37,301 nucleotides of DNA from Candidatus Wallbacteria bacterium (lineage in GTDB: Bacteria; Muiribacteriota; UBA6191; JACPRK01). Made by a program: the position numbers and the translations under genes. This document shows, in pieces, positions 1-8,600 of this stretch (position 1 is its first letter; every line of letters begins with the position of its first letter). Where the stretch lies: assembly GCA_016213845.1 (NCBI GenBank), contig JACQZN010000094.1, forward strand, positions 1 through 37,301, written 5' to 3'. The notes under the pieces are model-generated. The model did not search any database. It was given only the letters and a program-made list of their open reading frames with translations, and was not told the origin of the DNA.

Positions 1-57
1 CATCAATGCTCACTCAAGGCATTCCACTCAGAGGCTCCGCCTCCGAACCTCCGCCAA

Positions 58-72
58 GGGGCCGAAGGCCCC
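58..72. terminator. GC-rich hairpin, possible terminator
   Basis: GGGGCC, loop GAA, GGCCCC forms a perfect 6-bp stem. On the plus strand it is followed about 20 bases later by a CATTTTATG stretch, but there is no proper T-run, so it is only terminator-like. Similar hairpins are common in intergenic space of GC-rich bacteria. Confidence 0.3.
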
Positions 73-304
73 CTGGACCCCCATTTTATGCGGCTTTTGG
101 GTGTTTCGGATGCGCTCAGTTCATTCGAATCCGACAGATAGTTCAAGAGATCTGTCCATGCGTGAGAGCCAGTCCCCGTTTTCCTCCTCCGGGCTCGAGA
201 CTTTGCCGGGACCCTGCCAGCGAGGGTAGTCGTTAGAGGCTGTGAACAGATTCCCAGGAGCCGTTCGCCCGCGCCTGTCGAGGGGGCACAGCCGCTTCGG
301 TGCT

Positions 305-331
305 GGGCTTCGACGAGCTCAGCCCGAGCGG
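305..331 (+). repeat. Dispersed 27-bp repeat, copy 1
   Basis: The core is GGGCTTCGACGAGCTCAGCC followed by CGAGCGG. It matches 9340-9366 at all but two positions, and the reverse complement of 19227-19252 closely. It contains an AGCTC/GAGCT partial palindrome. Sequences of this type (CTTCGACAAGCTCAG...GAGCGG) are familiar as abundant short dispersed repeats in many environmental genomes; that statement is from memory. This copy lies in noncoding sequence downstream of the DUF885 gene. Confidence 0.65.
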
Positions 332-511
332 TTCTGGGGGGACTTTGGATAGATTCACGTTCTTTGTGAAGTGCGAGGTCGAACGGGAGAAAGCCAGGCA
401 CGGGAATTGAAAAGTGAGTCCCGCGGGGGCGGATTGCGACGTCCGGGAACGTGTCGCGGCGGGTCCTGGGCGGACGATCGGGTGGGGCCTGGGCCGCCGC
501 CCCTGCGTGCG

Positions 512-2242
512 TCAGGCCGCCGGTGCAGGCTCTTGGCAGGTCGCAATCCACTCGCCGATGCGGCGCCTCAGCACGTCCAGGGGCAGAGCCCCTTGTTCGA
601 GCACCACATCGTGGAAGGCGCGCAGCTCGAAGGCGGCGCCCAGCTCTTCGGAGGCGCGGCGGCGCAGCTCACGGATGGCGAGCTCTCCAACCTTGTACGC
701 CAGGGCCTGCGCCGGCATCACGAGATAGCGATCGATCTCGACCACGACATCGTGTTCGATCTTCCCCGTGCTCTCGAGCATGAAGCGGATCGCCCTGTCC
801 CGGTCCCAGCCGAAGGAATGGAGTCCCGTGTCGACGACCAGCCTCACGGCGCGCCACATTTCGAAGACGAGCTGGCCGAAGCGCGCGTACGGATCGGCAT
901 AAAGTCCCAGCTCGCTGCCAAGCGACTCTGCGTAGAGGCCCCAACCCTCGGTGTACGCGAGGTGATGGGCGTGCTTGCGGAACTCGGGCAGCCCGTCCAG
1001 CTCCTGGGCGAGCGAGATCTGAAGGTGGTGTCCCGGCACCGCCTCGTGCAGGGTGAGCGGCTCCATCTCCCACTTCGGCCGGGCGCGGAGGTCGTATGTG
1101 TTGGCGAAGAACGTGCCGGACCGCCCGCCCTTCTGCGAGCCTCGCAGGTAGAACGCGGTAGGTCGCGAGGGCGCTGCGTGCTCGGGGATGGGCTGGACGC
1201 CGTAGGGGAGCCGCGGAAGCTTGCCAAAGAGCCGCGGCAGTTCGCCGTCGATTCGCTTGGCGATGTCTCGATAGCCTGCCAGCAGGCCTTCGGCCGAGCC
1301 ATGGAAGAACCTGTCGTCGGTCTTCAGGTACGTCACGAATGCCTCGAAACCGCCCACGAAACCGGACGATGCGATGACCTCGTCCATCTCCGCGCGGATG
1401 CGCCTCATCTCGTCCAATCCGAGTTGATGCAGCCCTTCGGCTGTCTCTTGCTCCGAGGTCGAGACGCTCACCTTGGCCGCATACCACTCGGCCCCGCCCG
1501 GGAGATCCTTCCAGGCAACGCTCTGGCGGCATTGCGGAAGATACTCGCTTCTGAGGAAGTCGCTCAACCGCTGATAGGCCGGCTTCACGGAATCGCGGAC
1601 CGCGGCCTCCGCGGCTGCCACGAGCCCAGGGCGATCCCGCGGCGCGACCGCTTCCGGGAACTTCCGGAAGGCCGCGAGCAGCGGATGCCTGTCGAGGTCG
1701 CACGAGATCAGCGCTTGGAGCTGGTCAGGAACGCCTCGCAGGGCGATCGCCGGTGGAACGACCCGGCTGCGCAGGCCTCGCTCGAGCAGCGCGCGTTCCT
1801 GATCGATGAGCCTGGCTGCCCGGCGCAGTCGCTCCAGTGCGTTCTCGTAGTCGCCGGCGTCATGCAGCCGCATCTGACTGAGCACGCGGGGGATTCCCTG
1901 CTGTGGCCCCTTCATCTGGTCCATCACCAGGAGCTCCTCCGGAAAGGCGTCCAGTCGGGCGATCTCCCGGCATCGCCGCAGGAACAGCTCGTGATCGAGG
2001 CGGCAGGCGGGTTCCACGGCTTGCGGGTCGATCGATTCGATCTCGACCAGCACCCGGCGGCGCCGGGCGGCGCGCTCCTCGATGGCTTCGAACGACTGGT
2101 CGGTCCAGAGGTGGTCGAAGCCCTTCTCTCCAGCGAAGGTGGCGGAGACCGGATACTCCTGGAGCGTGGCCTTCCAGTCGGTCTCGAAGAGTCGTTTCAG
2201 CTTTTCGGTCTGCGGGAAGGCCGCAGAGGCGGTCTCGTTCAT
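512..2242 (-). CDS. DUF885 family protein, putative zinc metallopeptidase
   Basis: A 576-residue protein of full family length. Its C-terminal half carries the DUF885 signature LHEAVPGHHLQ, an HExxPGHH variant of a zinc-binding site, followed about 40 residues later by the conserved TEGWGLYAE segment that should supply a further Glu ligand. DUF885 proteins are predicted metal-dependent peptidases or carboxypeptidase-like hydrolases; substrates are generally unknown. No signal peptide is visible (N-terminus MNETASAAFPQTEK), so it may be cytoplasmic. The ATG at 2242 fits the family length. It stands alone, divergent from the Pel operon with a 383-base gap, so no functional link is implied. Long antisense frames on the plus strand are codon-bias shadows. 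Confidence 0.85.
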   Translation of the reverse strand: MNETASAAFPQTEKLKRLFETDWKATLQEYPVSATFAGEKGFDHLWTDQSFEAIEERAARRRRVLVEIESIDPQAVEPACRLDHELFLRRCREIARLDAFPEELLVMDQMKGPQQGIPRVLSQMRLHDAGDYENALERLRRAARLIDQERALLERGLRSRVVPPAIALRGVPDQLQALISCDLDRHPLLAAFRKFPEAVAPRDRPGLVAAAEAAVRDSVKPAYQRLSDFLRSEYLPQCRQSVAWKDLPGGAEWYAAKVSVSTSEQETAEGLHQLGLDEMRRIRAEMDEVIASSGFVGGFEAFVTYLKTDDRFFHGSAEGLLAGYRDIAKRIDGELPRLFGKLPRLPYGVQPIPEHAAPSRPTAFYLRGSQKGGRSGTFFANTYDLRARPKWEMEPLTLHEAVPGHHLQISLAQELDGLPEFRKHAHHLAYTEGWGLYAESLGSELGLYADPYARFGQLVFEMWRAVRLVVDTGLHSFGWDRDRAIRFMLESTGKIEHDVVVEIDRYLVMPAQALAYKVGELAIRELRRRASEELGAAFELRAFHDVVLEQGALPLDVLRRRIGEWIATCQEPAPAA

Positions 2243-2625
2243 GCCGACACCCTAGCAGAGCTGGCGAGGCGGAGCAGACAGGCCCGTTGTCCTGCAGCCA
2301 TTGAACCTCCGAAACTCGCTCAGGAGTGCGGCAGCTCCTGATACGTTAGTGGTGTGCTTCTCAGCCTGCCAGAGGGCGCCTGGCGTACGGCGGGTCTGGC
2401 AGACCTTCGGAGGGCGACCGCCCAGCGGCTGCTGCAGCCTGTCCGGGCGCCTTTCCGGTGCCCCCTGAATTCGAGGCGCCCAGGTGCCGATGTCAGGAGT
2501 TACGCCCGCGTGCGCGCACGCGTCTTGCCGGCTGGTTGCCCGAACATCCGACGGCCAGGCGGCGTGCGGAGGCCGGACCTCCTGCTTATCCACGCGTGCT
2601 TCCGGACCAGGTTGCCCTCCCCCAG
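2243..2625. promoter_or_regulatory. Divergent intergenic region upstream of the Pel-like operon
   Basis: This 383-base region separates the leftward DUF885 gene from pelB and should carry promoters for both. I see an inverted repeat CAGGAG (2321-2326)/CTCCTG (2335-2340), and an 8-bp inverted repeat CTGCCAGA (2366-2373)/TCTGGCAG (2395-2402) spaced by 21 bases, which could be a leader structure or operator. No clear sigma-70 -35/-10 pair stands out, and I do not recognise a c-di-GMP riboswitch consensus. An alternative upstream GTG (2458) would extend pelB through most of it, but the encoded N-terminus is Arg/Pro-rich and unlike a membrane anchor. Confidence 0.4.
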
Positions 2626-5613
2626 ATGCGCTTTGCTCAGATTCCGCCTCGAGTTGTCCTGATGGCGCTGGCCCTCGTCGGGGCTTGCGTGCTGGCGGCA
2701 TCCGACATTCCCGCTGTCTGGAAGATAGAGCGCGATCTGGCGCTGTCGCTGGAGGCCGCGGGTGAGCACGAGCGCGCGCATGCCATCTTTGCCAAGCTCG
2801 ACGAGGGTGGCCTGGGCGGCGACGAGGTCCTGGCCGGCAGGGTGCGCACGGCGCTTGCCATTTCCCGGACGAAGGAGGCCGCAGGGCTTGCGGACCGGCT
2901 GGAGCGCGCCTCGGGGTTGTCGCGCCGCGAGCGGGTGGTGCTGCTCGCCTACGTCTGGCTCGAACAGGAGGACGCGCGCGAGCGGCTCGCGGCGCTGGTC
3001 CCGGAGCTCGAGGCGCTCGGCGCCGATGCCGAGGCGCGCGCGCAGCTCGTGCGCTGCTACCTGGCGCTCGGGCAGGGCGCGAAGGCTGCGGCGCTGCTGG
3101 ATCGGATGCTGGCCTCCGGGCCTCGCACCGACGAGCTCGCGCTGCTGCGAGGGCAGCTCCACCTGGAGGCCGGCAAGCCGCTGCTGGCGCTGGAGAGCCT
3201 GAAGTTGCGGACGGAAAAGGGCGCCGCGCCCCAGGCGGAGCTGGACTGGACCTGGCTCGAGGCGCGCGCAGCGCGGGCCGCCGGCCAGCACGAGCGGGCC
3301 CGGCGGGCGGCCGGCCGGCTGATGCAGCTTTCCCCGCGCGACGTGGAGGCGATCGTCTTCGCCGCGGAGGTCGATCTGGCGGCCGGCCGCACGACGGAGG
3401 CGCTGGCGCTCCTGGACCGCGCGGCCGGGATCGATCCGAACAGGGAGCAGACTCGCCGGCTGAGCATGGACGCGCTCTTCCGCAAGGGTGACCACGCGCG
3501 GCTGGCGCGCGAATCGCGCGAGCTGCTGGCTCTGAAGCCCGGAGACCGGGAAGTTCGCCGGGGGCTGGCCTGGACCCTGATCGACCTTGGCCGACACGAC
3601 GAAGCGCTCGAGACGGCTTTGCCCTTGAAACAACACTCGAACACTCCGTTGGAGGATCTGAAGCTGATCGCCGAGGCGTTCCGGGGGGCCGGCTTGAAGG
3701 ACCGGGCGCTGGAAACGTGGCAGGAGCTCGCCGCTCGCGAGACCGGCCCGGGCGCAGCGCGCGCCGTGGCCGAGCTGTCCCTCGACCTGGGACGCTTCTC
3801 CGAGGCCGTGGTGGCGGCACAAGAGTGGCGACGCCGGGCGCCGGAGGACTGGGCTCCGACGCTTTTGCTCTACCAGGCGTACTCGGCGCTGGGGAGCGAA
3901 GGCGAAGCGCTCGGGGCGCTCGAGCAGACGCTGGTGAAGGGCCTCCCGCAGGCGCACCGCCGCCAGCTCGAACAGGATCGCTTCTACCTGCTGATCAAGC
4001 TGGGCCGCACCGCCGACGCGCTCGCCGCGGGCGCCGCGCTCCTGGCCACCTATCCCGACGCGACCGAGGCGCGCCGCTCTCAGGCCTTCCTGCTGTCGGG
4101 CGCGGGCCGGGCCGCCGAGGCCGCCGCCGTCTTCGCCCCGGTGCTGTTCCGCGCGGGCGCGCAACCGACGGCGCAGGACCGGCTCGACTACGCCAACCTG
4201 CTCTGGGCAGCGGGCTCCCGGGACCAGGCGGTGGCGCTCCTGGTCGGGGCGCGCCGCGTCGAGCGCCCGGGTGGGCCGCTCCACAGGAGATTGCTCGACT
4301 TTCTTGCCGCCAGGCCGAAGGACCATCGAAGGGCCGCGGGACTGGCGAAGCTCCTCGAGGGGCCTGCCGCCGGCGATCGCGAGGCATTCGGCGCAGTGGT
4401 TCGGGCCTGGATTGCGATGGGCCGGCCCAGGGATGCACGGAGGCTGCTGGTGCCGCGCTGGGGCGCTCCCGGTCCACGAGAGGAGTGGCTGGAGCGATTG
4501 ACGGCGCAATACTACCTGGCGGTCTCGCGCTGGAAGGAGGCCGAGGCCATCCTCGCGCGGCTGCGAGGCCGGCCGGGCGAGGAGCTGGATCGCCTCTTCG
4601 CCGCCGCCCAGTCGAGGCTTCTGGCGCCGCCGCAGTTGCAGCGCCAGGCCCGCGAGAGGCTTGCTTCGATCCGCACCTCGGAGATCGCCAGTGCGCCCGA
4701 CTCGATCCGGGAGCTGGAGCGCCTGGAAGGGCTGGCGCTCGGATGGGCGACCGAATCGCGCCTGCGCCACCGGGAGGCGAGCGACGGGCTGCGAGAGACC
4801 GCGCCGTCGGTGCGCGCCGTATGGGCCGCTGGCGGCGAGTGGACGGCGGAGCTCGAGCTGTCGCGGCCGTGGATTCGCCGTCCCGGCCTGGCCCGCTCGG
4901 GTGAAAGCCCCTCGCTCGTGATGTCGCGGCAGACGGGCAAGGACCTGGCGCTCTCGGTCCGGGTCGCTTCGGCCGCCGGAATCGAAGGCGGCGACGCGCT
5001 CGCCCTTGGGGTTGGCGCCGTGATCGCGGCGGGTGACCATGGCGACCCCCTCCGGCTATCGGTGGGGAGGGAGCTGATCGAGGAGTCGCCTCACGCCTGG
5101 GCGCGAGGTCTCTCCGCCGCGACGGCCCGGCTGGAGCTGGAGCGGCCGCGCGACGGCGGCTCCGTATCCACCTCACTGGCCGCGTTCGCGCAGGACCTCG
5201 AAGACGGCATCCGGCGCTGGTCGGTCCTGGGGGCCGCGCGGTTTCGCCCGCATCCGAGGCTGGAGCTGGGGGTGATCGCCGACGTCCGCGACGCCACTGG
5301 CCAGCCCGAGCCGCCCGTGCTCTACTTCGCGCCCCAGGACTACTTCTCGGCCGACCTCGAGGCTGTCTGGCAGGCCGCCCGGCTCGGGGGCGCGGGGAGC
5401 TGGTCGCTCAGGGCCGGCCGCCATCGGGACTGGCTCTCCGGCTCGCCGGCGAAGGGCTGGTACGGTGCGCTCATCGGTGAGGTGCCGATGGGACAGAATC
5501 GCGCGCTTCAGTGCGAATACTCCCGGCTCACCAACTCGGCCAATCGCTTTCAGGGTACGGCCGCGACCTACACCGAGAGCGGCCTGAACCTGGCATACAT
5601 CGCCCGATTCTGA
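2626..5613 (+). CDS. pelB: PelB-like TPR and outer-membrane beta-barrel exopolysaccharide export protein
   Basis: From the ATG at 2626 this is 995 residues. An N-terminal hydrophobic segment (about residues 10-27, VVLMALALVGACVLAASDI) is followed by many TPR-like helical repeats (about 35-720), rich in A/L/E/R with repeated GR..EA.AL units. The last ~220 residues alternate polar and hydrophobic strands and end in ...LAYIARF, the terminal aromatic typical of outer-membrane barrels. PelB of Pseudomonas has the same order (membrane anchor, periplasmic TPRs, C-terminal porin) and is about 1,190 residues, so this one is somewhat shorter. It would carry Pel polymer across the outer membrane and dock PelA through its TPRs. 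The start is uncertain: no good ribosome site precedes 2626, and ATG 2662 or GTG 2458 are alternatives. No pelC lipoprotein gene is seen. Confidence 0.75.
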   Translation: MRFAQIPPRVVLMALALVGACVLAASDIPAVWKIERDLALSLEAAGEHERAHAIFAKLDEGGLGGDEVLAGRVRTALAISRTKEAAGLADRLERASGLSRRERVVLLAYVWLEQEDARERLAALVPELEALGADAEARAQLVRCYLALGQGAKAAALLDRMLASGPRTDELALLRGQLHLEAGKPLLALESLKLRTEKGAAPQAELDWTWLEARAARAAGQHERARRAAGRLMQLSPRDVEAIVFAAEVDLAAGRTTEALALLDRAAGIDPNREQTRRLSMDALFRKGDHARLARESRELLALKPGDREVRRGLAWTLIDLGRHDEALETALPLKQHSNTPLEDLKLIAEAFRGAGLKDRALETWQELAARETGPGAARAVAELSLDLGRFSEAVVAAQEWRRRAPEDWAPTLLLYQAYSALGSEGEALGALEQTLVKGLPQAHRRQLEQDRFYLLIKLGRTADALAAGAALLATYPDATEARRSQAFLLSGAGRAAEAAAVFAPVLFRAGAQPTAQDRLDYANLLWAAGSRDQAVALLVGARRVERPGGPLHRRLLDFLAARPKDHRRAAGLAKLLEGPAAGDREAFGAVVRAWIAMGRPRDARRLLVPRWGAPGPREEWLERLTAQYYLAVSRWKEAEAILARLRGRPGEELDRLFAAAQSRLLAPPQLQRQARERLASIRTSEIASAPDSIRELERLEGLALGWATESRLRHREASDGLRETAPSVRAVWAAGGEWTAELELSRPWIRRPGLARSGESPSLVMSRQTGKDLALSVRVASAAGIEGGDALALGVGAVIAAGDHGDPLRLSVGRELIEESPHAWARGLSAATARLELERPRDGGSVSTSLAAFAQDLEDGIRRWSVLGAARFRPHPRLELGVIADVRDATGQPEPPVLYFAPQDYFSADLEAVWQAARLGGAGSWSLRAGRHRDWLSGSPAKGWYGALIGEVPMGQNRALQCEYSRLTNSANRFQGTAATYTESGLNLAYIARF

Positions 5614-5641
5614 GAGTCGGGAGGCCGCTTCCTCCATCCGC

Positions 5642-5647
5642 TATAAT
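5642..5647 (+). promoter_or_regulatory. Possible -10 element (TATAAT) just upstream of the pelA-like gene
   Basis: A perfect TATAAT occurs 8 bases before the ATG at 5656, in the 42-base gap after pelB. No good -35 is found 17 bp upstream (GGGAGG there). If real it would give a nearly leaderless internal transcript. It may be chance, but AT-rich hexamers are rare in this sequence. Confidence 0.25.
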
Positions 5648-5655
5648 CGCGGGGC

Positions 5656-8600
5656 ATGTCCGGCCGAGACGACCACTCGGGCGATGGGCCCGTCCTGGGG
5701 GACAGCGAGCGCTACCTGGGCTGGGCCCATCTCGCGGTCGCCGTGGCAGCGCTCATCCTGGCGCTCTGGGGGATTCCGACGGAGCGGGAGCTTTCGCGGC
5801 TGTTGACGCAAGGAGACCTGGGAGAGCTCACGCTGATGGAGGCCGCGCGGGAGCTGGGTCAACTGGGCCCCGAGGCGCCGGCGCTGGCGCGGGCCCGGGC
5901 GCTTCGGGTGGCGGGGCTGGCGCTCGGCAAGGCGGGGCGCCCCGACGAGATGCTGGACCACCTGAGACAGGCCGTGGCGGCGGTGCCCGACTGGCCGGCC
6001 GGGCGGCTGACGCTGGCCGACGCCTGCCGTGATTTCGGGCGGTCTTCCGAGGAGCTGGGCGAGCTCGAGGCCGTGGGGGCGCTGATGCCCAGGCTACTGT
6101 CCGGGCCGCGGGCCGAGCTGCGCGAGAAGCTCGCGGACTTCCCGTTCGCGGCGCGGCGGCGCCGGCCGCCCGCCTTCACGGAGCTGGAGCACGCGGCGGG
6201 CGTTGCGCTCTTGCCGTGGCGCCGGCGGCTGGCCGTGGAGCTCGACTACCGTCAGAGGCCGGAAGCGGCAGCCGAACAGTACGCGGCGATGCTGGCGGCG
6301 GAACCGGACGACCCGGCGGGCTGGGTGCGGCTGGCCCAGCTCGAGCGGAAACTGGGGCGGCAGGCGCGTGCCGAGAGAGCGCTGGCACAAGCGTTTGGCT
6401 GCGCGCCGGCCGCGGCGCGGCGCTTTCAGGAGAGTCAGTCGCCCCAGCGGCTCCGTCGACTCCTCGATGCGGTCTCGACGGACGCTCACCGCAGCCCGCG
6501 TCGGCTGGCCGGCAGCGCGCACGTGGAGGCCCGGCTGGGGATCCCGCTCGAACCTGCCGAGCTCGAGCTGCTCGACCTGCTGCGTGATGAGCTGGTCCGC
6601 CGCGAGCACCCCGACGAGGCGGTAGAGCGCATGCGCCGCGCCGTCGAGCGGAGGCCAGGCGACCGTGAGGCGCGCGCCAACCTCGCTCGCAGCCTCGAGC
6701 GGACCGGCAACGTCGAGGCCGCCCTGGTGGAGTACCGCCGGCTGCGCGACACCTCTTCTGCGGGCGACGACTTCGCCGACGACGTCGAGCGCATGCTGCG
6801 CGCACTGGGCGACGCGGACGGCTTGATCGTCGAGCTCTCACGCCGCTTCGAGCGCCACCCCTCGCTGGCTGTCGGGATAGAGCTCGGCAGAAATCTGGAG
6901 TGGGCCGATCGCCACACCGAGGCCGTCGACCTGTTCGGCAAGCTCCGGAAACTCTACCCCGAAGACCTGGAGACCCTCGCCGGTCTGGCTTCCTCCTTGC
7001 GCGCCCTGGACCGCCACGCCGAGGCGGTCGGGGTCCTCACCGAGCTGTTGACCCGGCTCCGCGGCAACCAGGGCCCGCCCGACTCGCGACCCGCGGACGC
7101 CGAGGAGCCCCCGCGCGGAGGCAGTTCGCCTGCGCCGGCCGCCGCGGCCCGCCCGGAAGCCTCGGCCCAGGCGGAAGCGGCGCCGGTTCGCCGGCGCGTT
7201 CTGGCCCTCTATCGCGGCTCCGAAGAGAACGTCCCCGAGAAGACGCGCATCCACGAGCTGCTGGAGCTCGCCTTCGACCACCTGGGGATGCTCGTCGACT
7301 ACGCCGACGTCGAGGCCGGCCTGCCCGACCCCGCGGTCATGGAGCCGTACGCCGGTGTGATCACCTGGTTCGACGGCCGCGCCGCGTGGCAGCCCAGGGA
7401 GCTGCTGGCCTGGCTTGGTCAGCAGGTCGACGAGGGACGCAAGCTGGTCATTCTCGGCGGCACGGGAGCGCTCTTCGACCTGGCGGATGGCCGGCCGGTC
7501 GACAGGGAGGCCGTGGGCGGTCTGATGAAGCGGCTCGGGCTCGAGCATCGGGGCGTCGCGCCCTATCCGGTGCCGCGGATAGTCCCTCTCCGGGTGGATT
7601 CTCTGGCCCGCTTCGAACGGGCACCCGCCAACGAGCTCCAGTACACCGAGACGATCCTTTCCGCTGACCCGGCGAACCGGGTGCTCCTCGCACTCCAGGC
7701 CGAGCCGGGCACAGACTCCGGGTCCGGGCCGTCGCGCACCGATGCTCTCGTGCTCTCCAGTCGCGGGCTCTACGCCAGCCCGGGAGTGGCGTACTACCAC
7801 GACCCCGTGACGAACCGCCGCCAGCTCCGCATCGACGCCTTCGCGCTGCTGGCCGAGCTCTTCGAGTGTTCCGCCCGCCCCGCCCCGGACGTCACCACTA
7901 CCTGCGGCCTGCGCACCGCCCTGGTCCACGTCGACGGCGACGGCGCCGCCAACGCCACGTCCGTGCGGGGCTACGCGAACTGCCTCGAGGCCGTCACCCG
8001 GCGCATCTTCGCCCCGCACCGCCTCGAGACGACGGTCTCATTCATCGCCTCCGAGCTCGATCCGCGCCGTCCGGGCACCCGCGCCCTCCGCGAGGCCGCC
8101 CTGGCGCTCTACCGGCTGCCCTGGATCGAGCCGGCCTCGCACGGATGGTCCCATCCCTTCGACTGGCGAAACCCCCAAGTCAGCTCGGAGGTCGCCGCCC
8201 GTCACGATTCTCCCTACGGGCTGCTGGGCTTCACTCTCGAGCAGGAGCTGCGTGGTTCCGTGGAGGTGATGGCGCGACTCACCGGCCGCAAGCCCGGCGA
8301 GATCCCGTTCCACTGGAGCGGCGCCTGCAACCCGTCGGAGGACCAGATCGCCTTCGCGCGCACCGCGGGGATTGCTTGCTTGAACGGCGGGGACGGCCGC
8401 TGCGACGAGTATTACGACTCGCTTACGAATTTGGCTCCGATGACCCGGCCCGTGGGGCGGGAGCGGCAGGTCCTGACGCCTCAGGCCAACGAGTTCGCGC
8501 TCTCGGCCGAAGGCGCCGAGCCGCTCGGGACCTTCCGGAAGCTCCGCGCGAGCTGGGACAGGAGCGAACGGCCAAGGCGACTGAAGCCCGCCGGCCTCTA

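Larger units (their letters stand above)
1..511. other. Intergenic spacer with hairpins and dispersed repeats, no gene supported
   Basis: I find no convincing protein or RNA gene here. The sequence holds a small perfect hairpin at 27-39 (GAGGC, loop TCC, GCCTC), a stronger one at 58-72, a copy of a dispersed repeat at 305-331, and an imperfect hairpin CGGGA/TCCCG at 401-423 with a 13-base loop. Open frames across it, such as the one from 551 down to 3 on the minus strand, read through repeats and have compositions unlike a folded protein. The spacer lies downstream of the leftward DUF885 gene, so its hairpins may terminate that transcript or one entering from outside the window. Confidence 0.6.

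Noticed and set aside
3..551. 182-residue open frame on the minus strand in the first spacer
   Set aside because: It reads through hairpins and a dispersed repeat (RAELVEAQ is the repeat-derived peptide) and has no domain.
371..2341. 656-residue open frame on the plus strand opposite the DUF885 gene
   Set aside because: It is antisense to a gene with clear family motifs and arises from GC-rich codon bias; its translation has no recognisable domain.
2341..2450. Possible c-di-GMP riboswitch upstream of pelB
   Set aside because: An inverted repeat is present but the conserved GEMM-type core segments are not found.
2500..5040. 846-residue open frame on the minus strand opposite pelB
   Set aside because: Antisense shadow of a TPR protein; composition is Arg/Gln/Pro-rich with no motif.
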